Program-made: the position numbers and the translations under genes
The notes under the pieces: model-generated
What the model was told of the DNA's origin: nothing
Seen by the model: only the letters and a program-made list of their open reading frames with translations
Databases searched by the model: none
NCBI RefSeq assembly: GCF_029958925.1
Contig: NZ_CP124616.1
Span: forward strand, 2,852,001-2,916,000
Direction of reading: 5' to 3'
Origin: Tropicibacter oceani
GTDB taxonomy: Bacteria; Pseudomonadota; Alphaproteobacteria; Rhodobacterales; Rhodobacteraceae
DNA: 64,000 bases
Part shown: piece by piece, positions 18,180-29,583 of the stretch
Layout of the letters: the number at the start of each line of letters is the position of its first letter
How positions within the stretch are numbered: position 1 is the stretch's first letter

Positions 18180-18890
18180 TCAGGCCCGGCGCAGCAGTTT
18201 GCGATAGCGCTTTTGCGCCCCTTCCAGGTGCCGGCGCATGGCGACACCGGCGGCGTCCGGGTCCTGATCCAGGATGGCATCGACGATCTGCCGGTGTTCT
18301 TCGTCGATCAGGGTCAGATAGCTGTCCAGGCTCCGATGCTCGGTGGCCGGGCGCAATGCCTTGCGCGGGATCGCGGCGGCCCCCAGCATGGTCAGCACCT
18401 CGACAAAGCGCGGATTTCCCGTGGCCTCGGCAATCGCCAGATGAAAGGCAAAGTCCGCCTCGGCGGTGGCCTGGCCATCGCGCGCGCGGCGCGGCACGTC
18501 ATCCGCAGCCTCGAGGATCCTTTCGATCTGCGCCGCCGAGCGGCGCGTCGCGGCAATCCGGGCGCTTTCGATTTCGATGGCGGTGCGCAGCTCCAACACC
18601 TCGATGACCGAGGACACCCGGTCGTAATCGACGTCGGTAAAGGGCAGACCGCTGTCCAGCGTGTCCTTGACCACAAAGACCCCGGCGCCGCGGCGCGGTT
18701 CGACCAGGCCATCGGCGCGCAGGCTGGCGATGGCCTCGCGGATCACGGTGCGGCTGACGCCGTATTCCTCGCACAGCCGTGCCTCGGAGGGCAGCCGCGC
18801 GCCAAGGGCGAATTCACCGCCAAGGATGCGGGCCGACAGCGCCTGCTTGGTGCTGTGAACCAGTGTTCCGCCCTGCACTTTGGGCTGCAT
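18180..18890 (-). CDS. GntR-family regulator (FadR/FCD subfamily) of uronate/aldarate genes
   Basis: A 236-residue regulator. The N-terminal winged helix-turn-helix contains GARLPSEARLCEEYGVSRTVIREAIASLRADGLV, followed by the all-helical FCD ligand domain, with likely metal-site residues in FAFHLAIAEATGN and the DEEHRQIVDAI helix. FCD regulators typically sense carboxylic or sugar acids. The gene is 83 bases downstream of the glucarate-dehydratase-like gene, and the divergent promoter of the locus carries three copies of a 17-bp site whose complement resembles the FCD operator type TNGT-N3-ACNA. GGAAGG supports the ATG at 18890. Most likely a repressor relieved by an aldarate or uronate. Confidence 0.87.
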   Translation of the reverse strand: MQPKVQGGTLVHSTKQALSARILGGEFALGARLPSEARLCEEYGVSRTVIREAIASLRADGLVEPRRGAGVFVVKDTLDSGLPFTDVDYDRVSSVIEVLELRTAIEIESARIAATRRSAAQIERILEAADDVPRRARDGQATAEADFAFHLAIAEATGNPRFVEVLTMLGAAAIPRKALRPATEHRSLDSYLTLIDEEHRQIVDAILDQDPDAAGVAMRRHLEGAQKRYRKLLRRA

Positions 18891-18973
18891 GATGTGCCTT
18901 CCTTTCATGGCGCCCTGCCCCCGCGCGGGGACAAGGGCAGGCGTGACCCGGGGCGCGGCGCCTGGTGTTGCGC

Positions 18974-20218
18974 TCAGTAGCGGGGCCGCGCAAAGCTCCA
19001 GCCGGGCTGGTGCTTTTGCATTTCGGTTTCGTCGTCGCGGCGGGTATAGCCGCAATCAAGATAGTTGCGATGCAGCCGCGCCAACTGCGCCCGGTCCAGC
19101 GTCACGCCCAGCCCCGGCCCCTCGGGCACCGCCAGGCTGCCGCCCTCGATCTTCAGCTTGCCGCCCTCGATCACCTCGTCCACCTGCCAGGGGTAATGCG
19201 TGTCGCAGTCATATGTCAGGTTCGGCGTCGCCGCCGCCAGATGGGTCATCGCCGCCAGCGAAATCCCCATGTGGGAATTGGAATGCATCGACAGGCCAAG
19301 GCCCCAGATCTCGCAGATCCGGGCCAGATCGCGACTGGCCTTCAACCCGCCCCAATAGTGATGATCGCTCAGGATCACCCGGAACGCCCCCTGCGCCATG
19401 TTGGCGGGCAGGTGTTCGTCGGCTACCACGTACATGTTGGTCGCCAGGGGAATGTCGGTCGCCGCCTGAACGCGGGCATTGCCCTCGATGCCCTTGGTCG
19501 GATCCTCGAGGTATTCGACCAGCCCGGTCAGGCGCGGCAGCAGCTTCAGCGCGGTCTCGACGGTCCAGCCGCCATTGGGGTCGATGCGCAGGGGCGCCTT
19601 TGGAAACGCGGCGCGCAGCGCCTCGAGACCGGCAATCTCGGCCTCGGGTTCTAGGATGCCGGCCTTGAGCTTGATCGCCTCAAAGCCGTAGCTGTCCACC
19701 AGGCGCTGCGCCTCGCCGACCAGCTGTTCGGGGGTCAGGACCTCGCCCCAGTCGTCGGCGTCCTGCCCGGCGTGACCGGCGAACTTGTAGAACAGGTAGG
19801 CCGAAAACGGCACGCGCGCGCGCACCTGCCCGCCCAGCAGATCGCAGACCCGCATGTTCAGCGCCTTGCCAAGCGCGTCCCACATCGCCACCTCGATGGC
19901 CGAAACCACCCGGGGCAACAGGGCCTGCACTCCGAAATATCCGGTGATCCCGCCCATGTCCTGCGCCCGCGCCCGGGCCAGCAGCCCGTTCAGGTCGGTC
20001 ACGGGCAGTCCGCGCAGACTGGGGGCCAGCGCCACCACCGCGTCGATCAGCGCCTTGGTGCCATAGCTTTCGCCCAGCCCGATCACGCCATCCTCGGTTT
20101 CGACCTCGATGATCGAGCGCAGGGCAAAGGGCTGGTGGCAACCGGCGTTGTTCAGCAAGGGCGGATCGGTAAAGGCGATGGGGGTGATGCGGACATCGGC
20201 GATGCGCAGGTCGGGCAT
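18974..20218 (-). CDS. Glucarate dehydratase-like enolase-superfamily enzyme
   Basis: A 414-residue member of the enolase superfamily closest in motifs to glucarate dehydratase. It has the capping-domain start RIADVRITPIAFTDPPLLN, the KxK motif in GFEAIKLKAG, metal ligands in LRIDPNGGW, EDPT and the following strand, the Asp of ILSDHHYWGG, and the catalytic His of SMHSNSHMGISL (GlucD His/Asp dyad). Such enzymes dehydrate D-glucarate or an isomer to 5-keto-4-deoxyglucarate, the substrate of KdgD, which is encoded on the divergent strand. No strong ribosome binding site precedes the ATG at 20218. The C-terminal DETEMQKHQPGWSFARPRY extension looks family-specific. Exact substrate (glucarate or galactarate) not fixed. 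Confidence 0.85.
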   Translation of the reverse strand: MPDLRIADVRITPIAFTDPPLLNNAGCHQPFALRSIIEVETEDGVIGLGESYGTKALIDAVVALAPSLRGLPVTDLNGLLARARAQDMGGITGYFGVQALLPRVVSAIEVAMWDALGKALNMRVCDLLGGQVRARVPFSAYLFYKFAGHAGQDADDWGEVLTPEQLVGEAQRLVDSYGFEAIKLKAGILEPEAEIAGLEALRAAFPKAPLRIDPNGGWTVETALKLLPRLTGLVEYLEDPTKGIEGNARVQAATDIPLATNMYVVADEHLPANMAQGAFRVILSDHHYWGGLKASRDLARICEIWGLGLSMHSNSHMGISLAAMTHLAAATPNLTYDCDTHYPWQVDEVIEGGKLKIEGGSLAVPEGPGLGVTLDRAQLARLHRNYLDCGYTRRDDETEMQKHQPGWSFARPRY

Positions 20219-20370
20219 GGGCAGGGCTTTCGATGGGCCCTGCCAAGGGCGGCAAGGGCAGGACAAGGGACAAACAGACCGTTTCACCGCCCTGCACCCG
20301 TGGCATGGTGCGGGTGCGGCGGGCCGCATTGGCACGATTTGGCGGTATTGGTGACATCGGGATTGCCAAG

Positions 20371-20417
20371 CTGTCAACCAATTTATATGACAGGTATGGA
20401 AATCTATGTGACAACTT
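20371..20417. promoter_or_regulatory. Paired regulator sites R1 and R2 in uronate divergent promoter
   Basis: R1 (20380-20396, AATTTATATGACAGGTA) and R2 (20401-20417, AATCTATGTGACAACTT) are direct repeats exactly 21 bp, about two helical turns, apart. R1 is also the right half of an inverted repeat CTGTCA-N11-TGACAG (20371-20393). The complement contains TGTCATA, close to the FCD-GntR operator type. Confidence 0.6.
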
Positions 20418-20529
20418 GGCGTGCCCTGACCCGCACCACCATGGAAAACAAGGAAATGACAGCGCAAGCCCCTTACGAATCCTGCGCCCACTCGGGGACT
20501 TCCCGCATGGCGCATCCCCGGGCTTGCAA

Positions 20530-20546
20530 AACTTATATGACAACTT
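20530..20546. promoter_or_regulatory. Third regulator site R3 before udh
   Basis: AACTTATATGACAACTT matches R1/R2 and ends 55 bases before the udh start codon. It lies 129 bp downstream of R2, allowing looping or separate control of the two promoters. Confidence 0.6.
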
Positions 20547-20601
20547 TTCGCCCTGCCGCTGCCCGGACACCCCGGACCACGCCCTTTGAAAGGACTTTGT
20601 G

Positions 20602-21408
20602 ATGACGAAAATGAACCGCCTGCTGATCACCGGCGCCAATGGCGGGCTTGGATCGGTCTGCCGTGATCGGCTGGGCCACCTGGCCACCACCCTGCGGCTG
20701 AACGCCCGCAAGGGTCTGGGCGACGCCCGCCCGAACGAGGAAATCGTCTATTGCGACCTGGGTGACAAGGCCGCGGTCGAGGCGATGGTCGAAGGTTGCG
20801 ACGGCATCGTGCACATGGGCGGCCAATCGGTCGAGGCCAAGTGGGACACCATCCGCAACGCCAATATCGACGGCATGTTCAACCTGTACGAGGCGGCGCG
20901 CAAATCCAGCACCCAGCCGCGCATCATCTTTGCCAGCTCGAACCACGCCATCGGCTTTCACAAGCAAAGCGACCGGCTGGACGCCAGGTCGGTGACCCGC
21001 CCCGACGGGCTGTATGGCGTGTCCAAGGTCTTTGGCGAGGCCTTGGCATCAATGTACCACGACAAGTTCGGGATCGAGACCGCCAGCATTCGCATCGGGT
21101 CGTGCTTTCCCGAACCGGTCAACCACCGCATGCTGTCCACCTGGATGAGCTATGACGACATGGTCCAGTTGATCGAACGCATCTTTGCCGTGCCGCGCCT
21201 TGGGTGCCCGATCATCTATGGCGCCTCGGCCAATGCCGCCAGCTGGTGGGACAACCGCGAGGTCGCGTACCTGGGTTGGCAGCCCAAGGACAGCAGCGAG
21301 GTCTTTCGCGCCAAGATCGACGCCGAAATGGACCCGCCGCCGGCGGATGATCCGACCGCCGTTTACCAGGGCGGCGCCTTTTGCGCCGATGGCATCCACG
21401 AAGACTGA
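20602..21408 (+). CDS. udh: NAD-dependent uronate dehydrogenase
   Basis: A 268-residue extended short-chain dehydrogenase. The NAD motif is GANGGLG (residues 11-17), the catalytic set is Ser in IIFASSNHAIGF and Tyr/Lys in YGVSKVFGE, and the SASIRIGSCFPEP-like region is typical of uronate dehydrogenase. The length equals that of characterised Udh enzymes (about 265 residues). It oxidises D-galacturonate or D-glucuronate to the aldaro-lactone, feeding the neighbouring dehydratases. GAAAGGA precedes the ATG; a GTG sits three bases earlier. The preceding promoter region carries the three GntR-type sites. A lactonase is not seen nearby. Confidence 0.88.
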   Translation: MTKMNRLLITGANGGLGSVCRDRLGHLATTLRLNARKGLGDARPNEEIVYCDLGDKAAVEAMVEGCDGIVHMGGQSVEAKWDTIRNANIDGMFNLYEAARKSSTQPRIIFASSNHAIGFHKQSDRLDARSVTRPDGLYGVSKVFGEALASMYHDKFGIETASIRIGSCFPEPVNHRMLSTWMSYDDMVQLIERIFAVPRLGCPIIYGASANAASWWDNREVAYLGWQPKDSSEVFRAKIDAEMDPPPADDPTAVYQGGAFCADGIHED

Positions 21409-21444
21409 CCCCTGCCCGCGTCCTTTCAGAAAAGAGAACCGACC

Positions 21445-22350
21445 ATGATTGCACCAACCGAGCTGCGCGACATCATCCGCTCTGGCCTGCTGTCCTTTCC
21501 CGTCACCCCCTTCGACGCCGAGGACCGGGTGAACCACCGCGCCTTTGCCGCCCATCTGGAATGGCTGGCGCAAACCCCCGTTGCCGGGCTGATCGTCGCC
21601 GGCGGCACCGGCGAGCTGTTCTCGCTGTCGCCGGACGAAGTGGTGGCGGTGGTCAAGACCGCCAAGGCGGCCCAGCCGAACGATCCGATCATCGCCGGTT
21701 GCGGCTATGGCACCCGCATGGCCATCGAGATGGCCCAGGGGATCGAGGCGGCGGGCGGCGACGGCATCCTGCTGCTGCCGCACTACCTGATCGGCGCGCC
21801 CCAGGCCGGGATCGAGGCGCACATCCGCCGCGTCTGCCAATCGACCAACATGGGCGTGATCGTCTACAATCGCGGTCAGTCGGTGGTTTCGGCCCAGACG
21901 CTGGCGCGGCTGGCGGATGACTGCCCCAACCTGATCGGTTTCAAGGACGGCACCGGCGACATCGACACGGTCAAACGCATCACCGTGCACAACGGCGACC
22001 GGCTGGCCTATATCGGCGGCATGCCGACGCATGAACTCTTTGCCCAGGCCTATCGCGGCGCGGGGGTGGATACCTATTCGTCAGCGGTGTTCAACTTTGT
22101 GCCCAGGACCGCGCTGAAGTTCCACGCGGCCTTTGTGGCCGGGGATGACAAGACCTGCGAGGCGATGCTGCGCGATTTCTACTATCCCTTCGCGGCGATC
22201 CGCGACCGGTGTACCGGCTATGCGGTGTCGGCGATCAAGGCAGGCGTGTCCCTGCGCGGCTTTGACACCGGCCCGGTGCGCACGCCCCTGACCGACCTGA
22301 CCGAAGAGGAACGCGCGATGATGCAAGAGCTGATCAACGGCCATGACTGA
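21445..22350 (+). CDS. kdgD: 5-dehydro-4-deoxyglucarate dehydratase
   Basis: A 301-residue class I aldolase-fold enzyme of the DapA/NAL family. The Schiff-base lysine is Lys167 in LIGFKDGTGD, the catalytic Tyr is in VIVYNRG, and GGTGELFSLSPDE forms the carboxylate-binding loop. KdgD converts 5-keto-4-deoxy-D-glucarate to 2,5-dioxopentanoate with loss of CO2 and water. It lies 36 bases downstream of udh on the same strand, and together with the divergent glucarate-dehydratase-like gene it makes most of the oxidative uronate pathway. The final semialdehyde dehydrogenase to 2-oxoglutarate is not in the window. A strong terminator follows. Confidence 0.92.
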   Translation: MIAPTELRDIIRSGLLSFPVTPFDAEDRVNHRAFAAHLEWLAQTPVAGLIVAGGTGELFSLSPDEVVAVVKTAKAAQPNDPIIAGCGYGTRMAIEMAQGIEAAGGDGILLLPHYLIGAPQAGIEAHIRRVCQSTNMGVIVYNRGQSVVSAQTLARLADDCPNLIGFKDGTGDIDTVKRITVHNGDRLAYIGGMPTHELFAQAYRGAGVDTYSSAVFNFVPRTALKFHAAFVAGDDKTCEAMLRDFYYPFAAIRDRCTGYAVSAIKAGVSLRGFDTGPVRTPLTDLTEEERAMMQELINGHD

Positions 22351-22397
22351 CCCCGTTGGGCATGCGGGGCATAGCCCCGCCCTGCCCCAAAACGGCC

Positions 22398-22426
22398 AAA
22401 AGGGCGGGGGTGTACCCCGCCCTTTT
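22398..22426. terminator. Bidirectional terminator between kdgD and guaB
   Basis: A perfect 12-bp stem AAAAGGGCGGGG/CCCCGCCCTTTT with a 5-base loop, with an A tract on one side and a T tract on the other, so it can act on both convergent transcripts. Confidence 0.9.
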
Positions 22427-22452
22427 TCTGTCCGGTGTGCCGATGCCCGGGC

Positions 22453-25072
<2,620 letters not shown>

Positions 25073-25174
25073 GCCTGCGCGTCATCCCGCCGCGCCGCAA
25101 TTTCGCACTTGCAGCATCCTTGGCCGGGCGGGCATTCTGCCCCTGACCCCAGCCCCCTGACCAAAGGTGATCCC

Positions 25175-26323
25175 ATGGCCCATCCTCTGACCGGCGTTAC
25201 CGTGCTTGACCTGACCCATGTGCTGGCCGGGCCTTTTTGCTCCATGACGCTGGCCGACATGGGCGCCACGGTGATCAAGGTCGAGCGTCCGGGCGTCGGC
25301 GATGACACCCGCGCCTTTCCGCCTTTCAAGGATGGCAAGAGCGCCTATTTCGCCGCCATCAACCACGGCAAGAAATCCATCGCCCTGGACCTGAAGGACG
25401 AGGACGACCGCGCCACCTTTGAAATCCTGCTGGCGCGCGCCGATGTGGTGCTGGAAAACTATCGCCCCGGCGTGATGGAGCGCATGGGCTATGGCTGGGA
25501 GGATCTGCACGCGCGCTATCCGCGGCTGATCTATGGCGCGGTGTCGGGCTTTGGCCACACCGGTCCGGATTCCAAGCGCCCGGCCTATGACATGGTGGTA
25601 CAGGCGCGCGGCGGCGTCATGAGCATCACCGGCGAAAAGGACCGCGATCCGGTGCGGGTCGGTGCCTCGATCGGGGATATCATCGCCGGGATGTACCTGG
25701 GCCAGGGCGTGCTGGCTGCGCTGTTCGACCGCGAAAAGACCGGCAAGGGGCGCAAGATCGACGTCGCCATGCTGGACAGCCAGCTGGCCATTCTGGAACA
25801 CGCAGTGGCCATCACCACCGTCACCGGCAAGCCGCCGGCGCCTTCGGGGGCGCGCCATCCGTCGATCACCCCGTTCGAGACCTTTCATGCCAGCGACGGG
25901 TTGTTCGTCATTGCGGCGGGCAATGACAAGCTGTTCGAAAAGCTGTGCATCACGCTGAACCTGCCGCTGATGGGGGACGACCGCTTTGCCACCAATGTGG
26001 ATCGCTGCAAACACGCGCGGCTGCTCAAACGCCTGATCGAGGCGGTGACGCTGGACCATCCGCGCGCCCACTGGATCGCCAAGCTGACGGCGGCGGGCAT
26101 TCCGACCGGGCCGATCCAGACCGTCGACCAGGTTCTGAAGGACCCGCAGATCCTGGCGCGCAACATGGTGGTCGACATCCTGGACAAGAACGGGCGCGCG
26201 GCCTTCAAGGCGGCGGGCAATCCGATCAAGATGTCCGATGCCCCCGATCCGACCACCCGCGCGCCGTCGCCCGATCTGGATGGCAACCGCGGTGAAATCC
26301 TGCGCTGGCTGGGCCGGGAATAG
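25175..26323 (+). CDS. Class III (CaiB/BaiF) CoA-transferase
   Basis: A 382-residue family III CoA-transferase. It opens HPLTGVTVLDLTHVLAGPFC-SMTLADMGATVIKVERPG, the typical N-terminal nucleotide-fold signature, with the LKDEDDRATFEILLARADVVLENYRPGV segment and a likely catalytic Asp in RPAYDMVVQA. Family members move CoA between carboxylic acids such as formate/oxalate, carnitine derivatives, bile acids or itaconate. AAGGTGA precedes the ATG. The next gene starts about 140 bases downstream on the same strand and is of RACo type, which gives no clear substrate hint. Confidence 0.88.
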   Translation: MAHPLTGVTVLDLTHVLAGPFCSMTLADMGATVIKVERPGVGDDTRAFPPFKDGKSAYFAAINHGKKSIALDLKDEDDRATFEILLARADVVLENYRPGVMERMGYGWEDLHARYPRLIYGAVSGFGHTGPDSKRPAYDMVVQARGGVMSITGEKDRDPVRVGASIGDIIAGMYLGQGVLAALFDREKTGKGRKIDVAMLDSQLAILEHAVAITTVTGKPPAPSGARHPSITPFETFHASDGLFVIAAGNDKLFEKLCITLNLPLMGDDRFATNVDRCKHARLLKRLIEAVTLDHPRAHWIAKLTAAGIPTGPIQTVDQVLKDPQILARNMVVDILDKNGRAAFKAAGNPIKMSDAPDPTTRAPSPDLDGNRGEILRWLGRE

Positions 26324-26461
26324 ACGCGCCGCCCGTCGCCGCCGGAAACCCGGGGATTTTCGCGGCTTGTGCCGTGTTTTGACGACGGAATGACGCAGGC
26401 TGCCTTTTCATTCCCCGCCGCACGCGTATGTTCCCCGACAAACGCGCACAGGACGACCGAC

Positions 26462-28504
26462 ATGAGCACAGATCCCCTTGTCATCTTTACCCCTTCGGGC
26501 AAACGCGGGCGGTTTCCCGTCGGTACCCCGGTTCTGACCGCCGCCCGTCAGTTGGGCGTCGATCTGGATTCGGTCTGCGGCGGGCGGGGGATCTGTTCAA
26601 AATGCCAGATCACGCCGTCTTATGGCGATTTCCCCAAGCATGGCGTGACCGTGGCGCAGGGCGCGCTGAGTGACTGGAACGCGGTCGAGCAACGCTATGA
26701 CGACAAGCGCGGGCTGAAAGCGGGTCGGCGGCTGGGTTGTCAGGCGACGGTGCAGGGCGACGTTGTTATCGACGTGCCGCCCGAAAGCCAGGTGCACCGC
26801 CAGGTCGTGCGCAAGGCGGCCAGCGCGCGGGCCATCGAAATGGACCCGGCAACGCGGCTGTTCTACATCGAGGTCGAAGAGCCCGACATGCACGAACCCA
26901 CCGGTGATCTTGAGCGCGTGGCGCGCGCGCTGCGCGATCAATGGGACATGCAGGACGTCACCGCCGCCTTTCCGGTCGTGGCGCAGCTGCAAAAGATCCT
27001 GCGCAAGGGCGACTGGAAGATCACCGTTGCCCTGCACAAGGATGGCGCGGGTGCGCCGCACATCACCGCCGCCTGGCCCGGGTTGCACGAAGGCGGGCTG
27101 TACGGTCTGGCCATCGACCTGGGATCGACCACCATCGCGGCGCATCTGACCAACCTCGAAACCGGCGAGGTCAAGGCCTCTTCGGGGATCATGAACCCGC
27201 AGATCCGCTTTGGCGAAGACCTGATGAGCCGGGTGTCCTATTCCATGATGAACCCTGGCGGCGACGTCGAAATGACCCGCGCGGTGCGCGAGTCGCTGGA
27301 CGCGCTGGCGCAGGAAATCGCGGCCGAGGCCGGGATCGACACCAGCCTGATCCTTGAAACGGTGTTTGTCTGCAACCCGGTCATGCATCACCTGCTGCTG
27401 GGCATCGACCCGGTGGAATTGGGTCAGGCGCCCTTTGCGCTGGCCACCTCGGACGCGCTGTCGCTGACGGCGGCGGACCTGGGGCTGAGCGCCCTGCCCG
27501 CCTCGGCGCAGATTTATATCCTGCCCTGCATCGCAGGCCATGTGGGGGCCGATGCCGCCGCCGTGGCCCTGTCCGAAGAACCCGGCAAATCCGACGATCT
27601 GGCGCTGATCGTCGATGTCGGCACCAATGCCGAAATCCTGCTGGGCGACCGCAGCCGCGTGCTGGCCTGTTCGTCGCCCACCGGTCCGGCCTTTGAGGGC
27701 GCGCAGATCAGTTCAGGCCAGCGCGCCGCCCCCGGCGCCATCGAAGCGATCCGCATCGACCCGGTCACCAAGGACCCGCGCTTCAAGGTGATCGGCTGTG
27801 ACAAGTGGTCGGACGAGGACGGGTTCTGGGACGAAACCGCCCAGACCGGCATCACCGGCATCTGCGGATCGGGCATCATCGAGGCGGTGGCCGAAATGCG
27901 CATCGCGGGCCTGGTCGACGCCAAGGGCCTGATCGGCAGCGCCGAACAGACCGGCACCGAGCGCAGCATCCCCGAAGGCCGCACCCATGCCTATCTGATC
28001 CACGACGCCACCGCCGACGGCGGCCCGCGCATCACCGTAACGCAGGGCGACATTCGCGCCATCCAGCTGGCCAAATCGGCGCTATATGCCGGCGCGCGCC
28101 TGTTGATGGACGAACGCGGCGTCGACAAGGTGGACCGCGTGGTGCTGGCCGGGGCCTTTGGCGCGCATATCTCGCCCTTGCACGCCATGGTGCTGGGCAT
28201 GATCCCCGATGTGCCGCTGGACAAGGTGACCAGCGCCGGCAACGCCGCAGGCACCGGCGCGCGCATCGCCCTGTGCAACGTCACTTCGCGCCGCGAGATC
28301 GAGCGCGTGGTGCGCGAGATCACCAAGGTCGAAACCGCCATCGAGCCGCGCTTCCAGGAACACTTTGTCAACGCCAACGCCATCCCCCATGCCACCGATC
28401 CTTTCCCGGAGCTGGCGAAACTGACCTCGCTTCCGCAGGTCAGCTTCAACACCGGCGGGTCGGGCGGCGATGGCGACGGGCGGCGGCGCAGGCGCCGAGG
28501 CTGA
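26462..28504 (+). CDS. RACo-like corrinoid-activating ferredoxin/ASKHA protein
   Basis: A 680-residue two-part protein. The N-terminal 100 residues form a plant-type [2Fe-2S] ferredoxin domain with Cys39, Cys45, Cys48 and Cys93 (SVCGGRGICSKC and RLGCQAT). A linker leads to the C-terminal DUF4445/ASKHA ATPase, with YGLAIDLGSTTIAAHL, IVDVGTNAEILLG, SSPTGPAFEG and VVLAGAFGAHISP. These are features of RACo proteins, which use ATP to reduce Co(II) corrinoid proteins back to Co(I) in methyltransferase systems. No corrinoid protein or methyltransferase lies in the window, so its partner is elsewhere. Start at the ATG giving MSTDPLVIFTPSGKRG. Confidence 0.88.
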   Translation: MSTDPLVIFTPSGKRGRFPVGTPVLTAARQLGVDLDSVCGGRGICSKCQITPSYGDFPKHGVTVAQGALSDWNAVEQRYDDKRGLKAGRRLGCQATVQGDVVIDVPPESQVHRQVVRKAASARAIEMDPATRLFYIEVEEPDMHEPTGDLERVARALRDQWDMQDVTAAFPVVAQLQKILRKGDWKITVALHKDGAGAPHITAAWPGLHEGGLYGLAIDLGSTTIAAHLTNLETGEVKASSGIMNPQIRFGEDLMSRVSYSMMNPGGDVEMTRAVRESLDALAQEIAAEAGIDTSLILETVFVCNPVMHHLLLGIDPVELGQAPFALATSDALSLTAADLGLSALPASAQIYILPCIAGHVGADAAAVALSEEPGKSDDLALIVDVGTNAEILLGDRSRVLACSSPTGPAFEGAQISSGQRAAPGAIEAIRIDPVTKDPRFKVIGCDKWSDEDGFWDETAQTGITGICGSGIIEAVAEMRIAGLVDAKGLIGSAEQTGTERSIPEGRTHAYLIHDATADGGPRITVTQGDIRAIQLAKSALYAGARLLMDERGVDKVDRVVLAGAFGAHISPLHAMVLGMIPDVPLDKVTSAGNAAGTGARIALCNVTSRREIERVVREITKVETAIEPRFQEHFVNANAIPHATDPFPELAKLTSLPQVSFNTGGSGGDGDGRRRRRRG

Positions 28505-28630
28505 ACGGGCGCAGGGCTTTCGGCGCAGGGGTCACGAAAGACTGTGAAACGCGGCGGATTCGTGCCAGACTGGCGCCATTGATCCCCGTTTTTCACGGCC
28601 CTTTCGGCCATTGCATTTGGAACCCGCCTG

Positions 28631-29389
28631 ATGAAACAGACCCTGCGCACCGCGTTTGCAACCCTGACGGCCGCCGCCGCGCTGACCGGCGCCGGGCTGG
28701 CCCAGGCCGGCACCATCGAAACACCGCCCGCCGATCCCCCGGTGGTCCGCCCTGCCCCGCAGGTCGCCAACTGGGCCGGCTTTTACGGCGGCCTGAGCTA
28801 TGGCAAGGGCAAGGGCACCGTGAAATGGGAGGACCGCAACGGCGGCTGGTACACCTTTGCCCCCGGCAGCAAACTGTCGCAGGACAGCGACGCAGGCGGC
28901 TTTGGCGCGCAGATGGGCTATAACTGGCAAACCAGCAGCAACCTTGTCTTCGGGGTCGAGCTGAGCGGCATGGCCCTGTCTCTGGAAACCAACGAGAACA
29001 GCAAGTTCTTTCCCGGCACGGATCGGCTTGGCACCTCGATCGACCGGCCGATCGCGCTGACCGGCAAGATCGGCTATGCCACCGGCCGCTGGCTGCCCTA
29101 TGCCGAGGCCGGGTTCGCCATTGCCCAGGTCGGCATCGACAACGTCGACAGCTTTTGCGTACCCAAGTGCATCTTCCGCTCGGACGAGCGGCACAACGGC
29201 TATGTTCTGGGCGCGGGGCTGTCCTACAAGGTGTCGCAGCGCTCGTCGGTGGGGATCAACTATCGCCACTACGATTTCGGTACGGTGCGCCACAAGGGCC
29301 GCGCCAGCAACATCAACACCGCCGAAGCCTATGACACCCGCGCACGGATGGGCGTCGTGTCCGTGGTCTGGAACTATCACTTCAACTAG
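28631..29389 (+). CDS. Outer-membrane beta-barrel protein
   Basis: A 252-residue precursor with a signal peptide (TLTAAAALTGAGLAQA), a Pro-rich linker (PPADPPVVRPAP) and NWAGFYGGLSYGKGKG, the same opening as the Omp25-like barrel at 5106. Alternating strands include WQTSSNLVFGVELSG and GYVLGAGLSYKV-type segments, and the end is VVWNYHFN. Two Cys lie in SFCVPKCIF, unusual in a barrel and likely a loop disulfide. It probably forms an eight-stranded outer-membrane barrel; a specific ligand cannot be inferred. The 126-base gap to the upstream gene suggests its own promoter. Confidence 0.8.
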   Translation: MKQTLRTAFATLTAAAALTGAGLAQAGTIETPPADPPVVRPAPQVANWAGFYGGLSYGKGKGTVKWEDRNGGWYTFAPGSKLSQDSDAGGFGAQMGYNWQTSSNLVFGVELSGMALSLETNENSKFFPGTDRLGTSIDRPIALTGKIGYATGRWLPYAEAGFAIAQVGIDNVDSFCVPKCIFRSDERHNGYVLGAGLSYKVSQRSSVGINYRHYDFGTVRHKGRASNINTAEAYDTRARMGVVSVVWNYHFN

Positions 29390-29491
29390 GCGCCCGCCGG
29401 GCAGATCCCCAAAGCGCCGGGCCGGGCGGCAAATCCGCCCTCAGCCCCCTTGCAAGGGCGCATCCCTTGGGCTATCTGGAAATCCCGGAGC

Positions 29492-29565
29492 GCGGGTATG
29501 GTGAAAAGGTATCACGGCAGCTTCCCAAGCTTTAGTTACGGGTTCGATTCCCGTTACCCGCTCCA
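29492..29565 (+). tRNA. tRNA-Gly (anticodon CCC), CCA encoded
   Basis: Acceptor stem GCGGGTA/TACCCGC (7 bp), D arm GTGA-AAAGGTA-TCAC, anticodon loop TTCCCAA (anticodon CCC), T arm ACGGG-TTCGATT-CCCGT, discriminator T and genome-encoded CCA. The anticodon stem GCAGC/GCTTT has a C-T mismatch and a G-T pair. Confidence 0.93.
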
Positions 29566-29583
29566 ATCCTCCGGTTCCCCCAG

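Noticed and set aside
28082-28390. Short minus-strand frames inside the RACo-like gene
   Set aside because: No ribosome binding sites and no domain; overlapped by a well-supported conserved gene.
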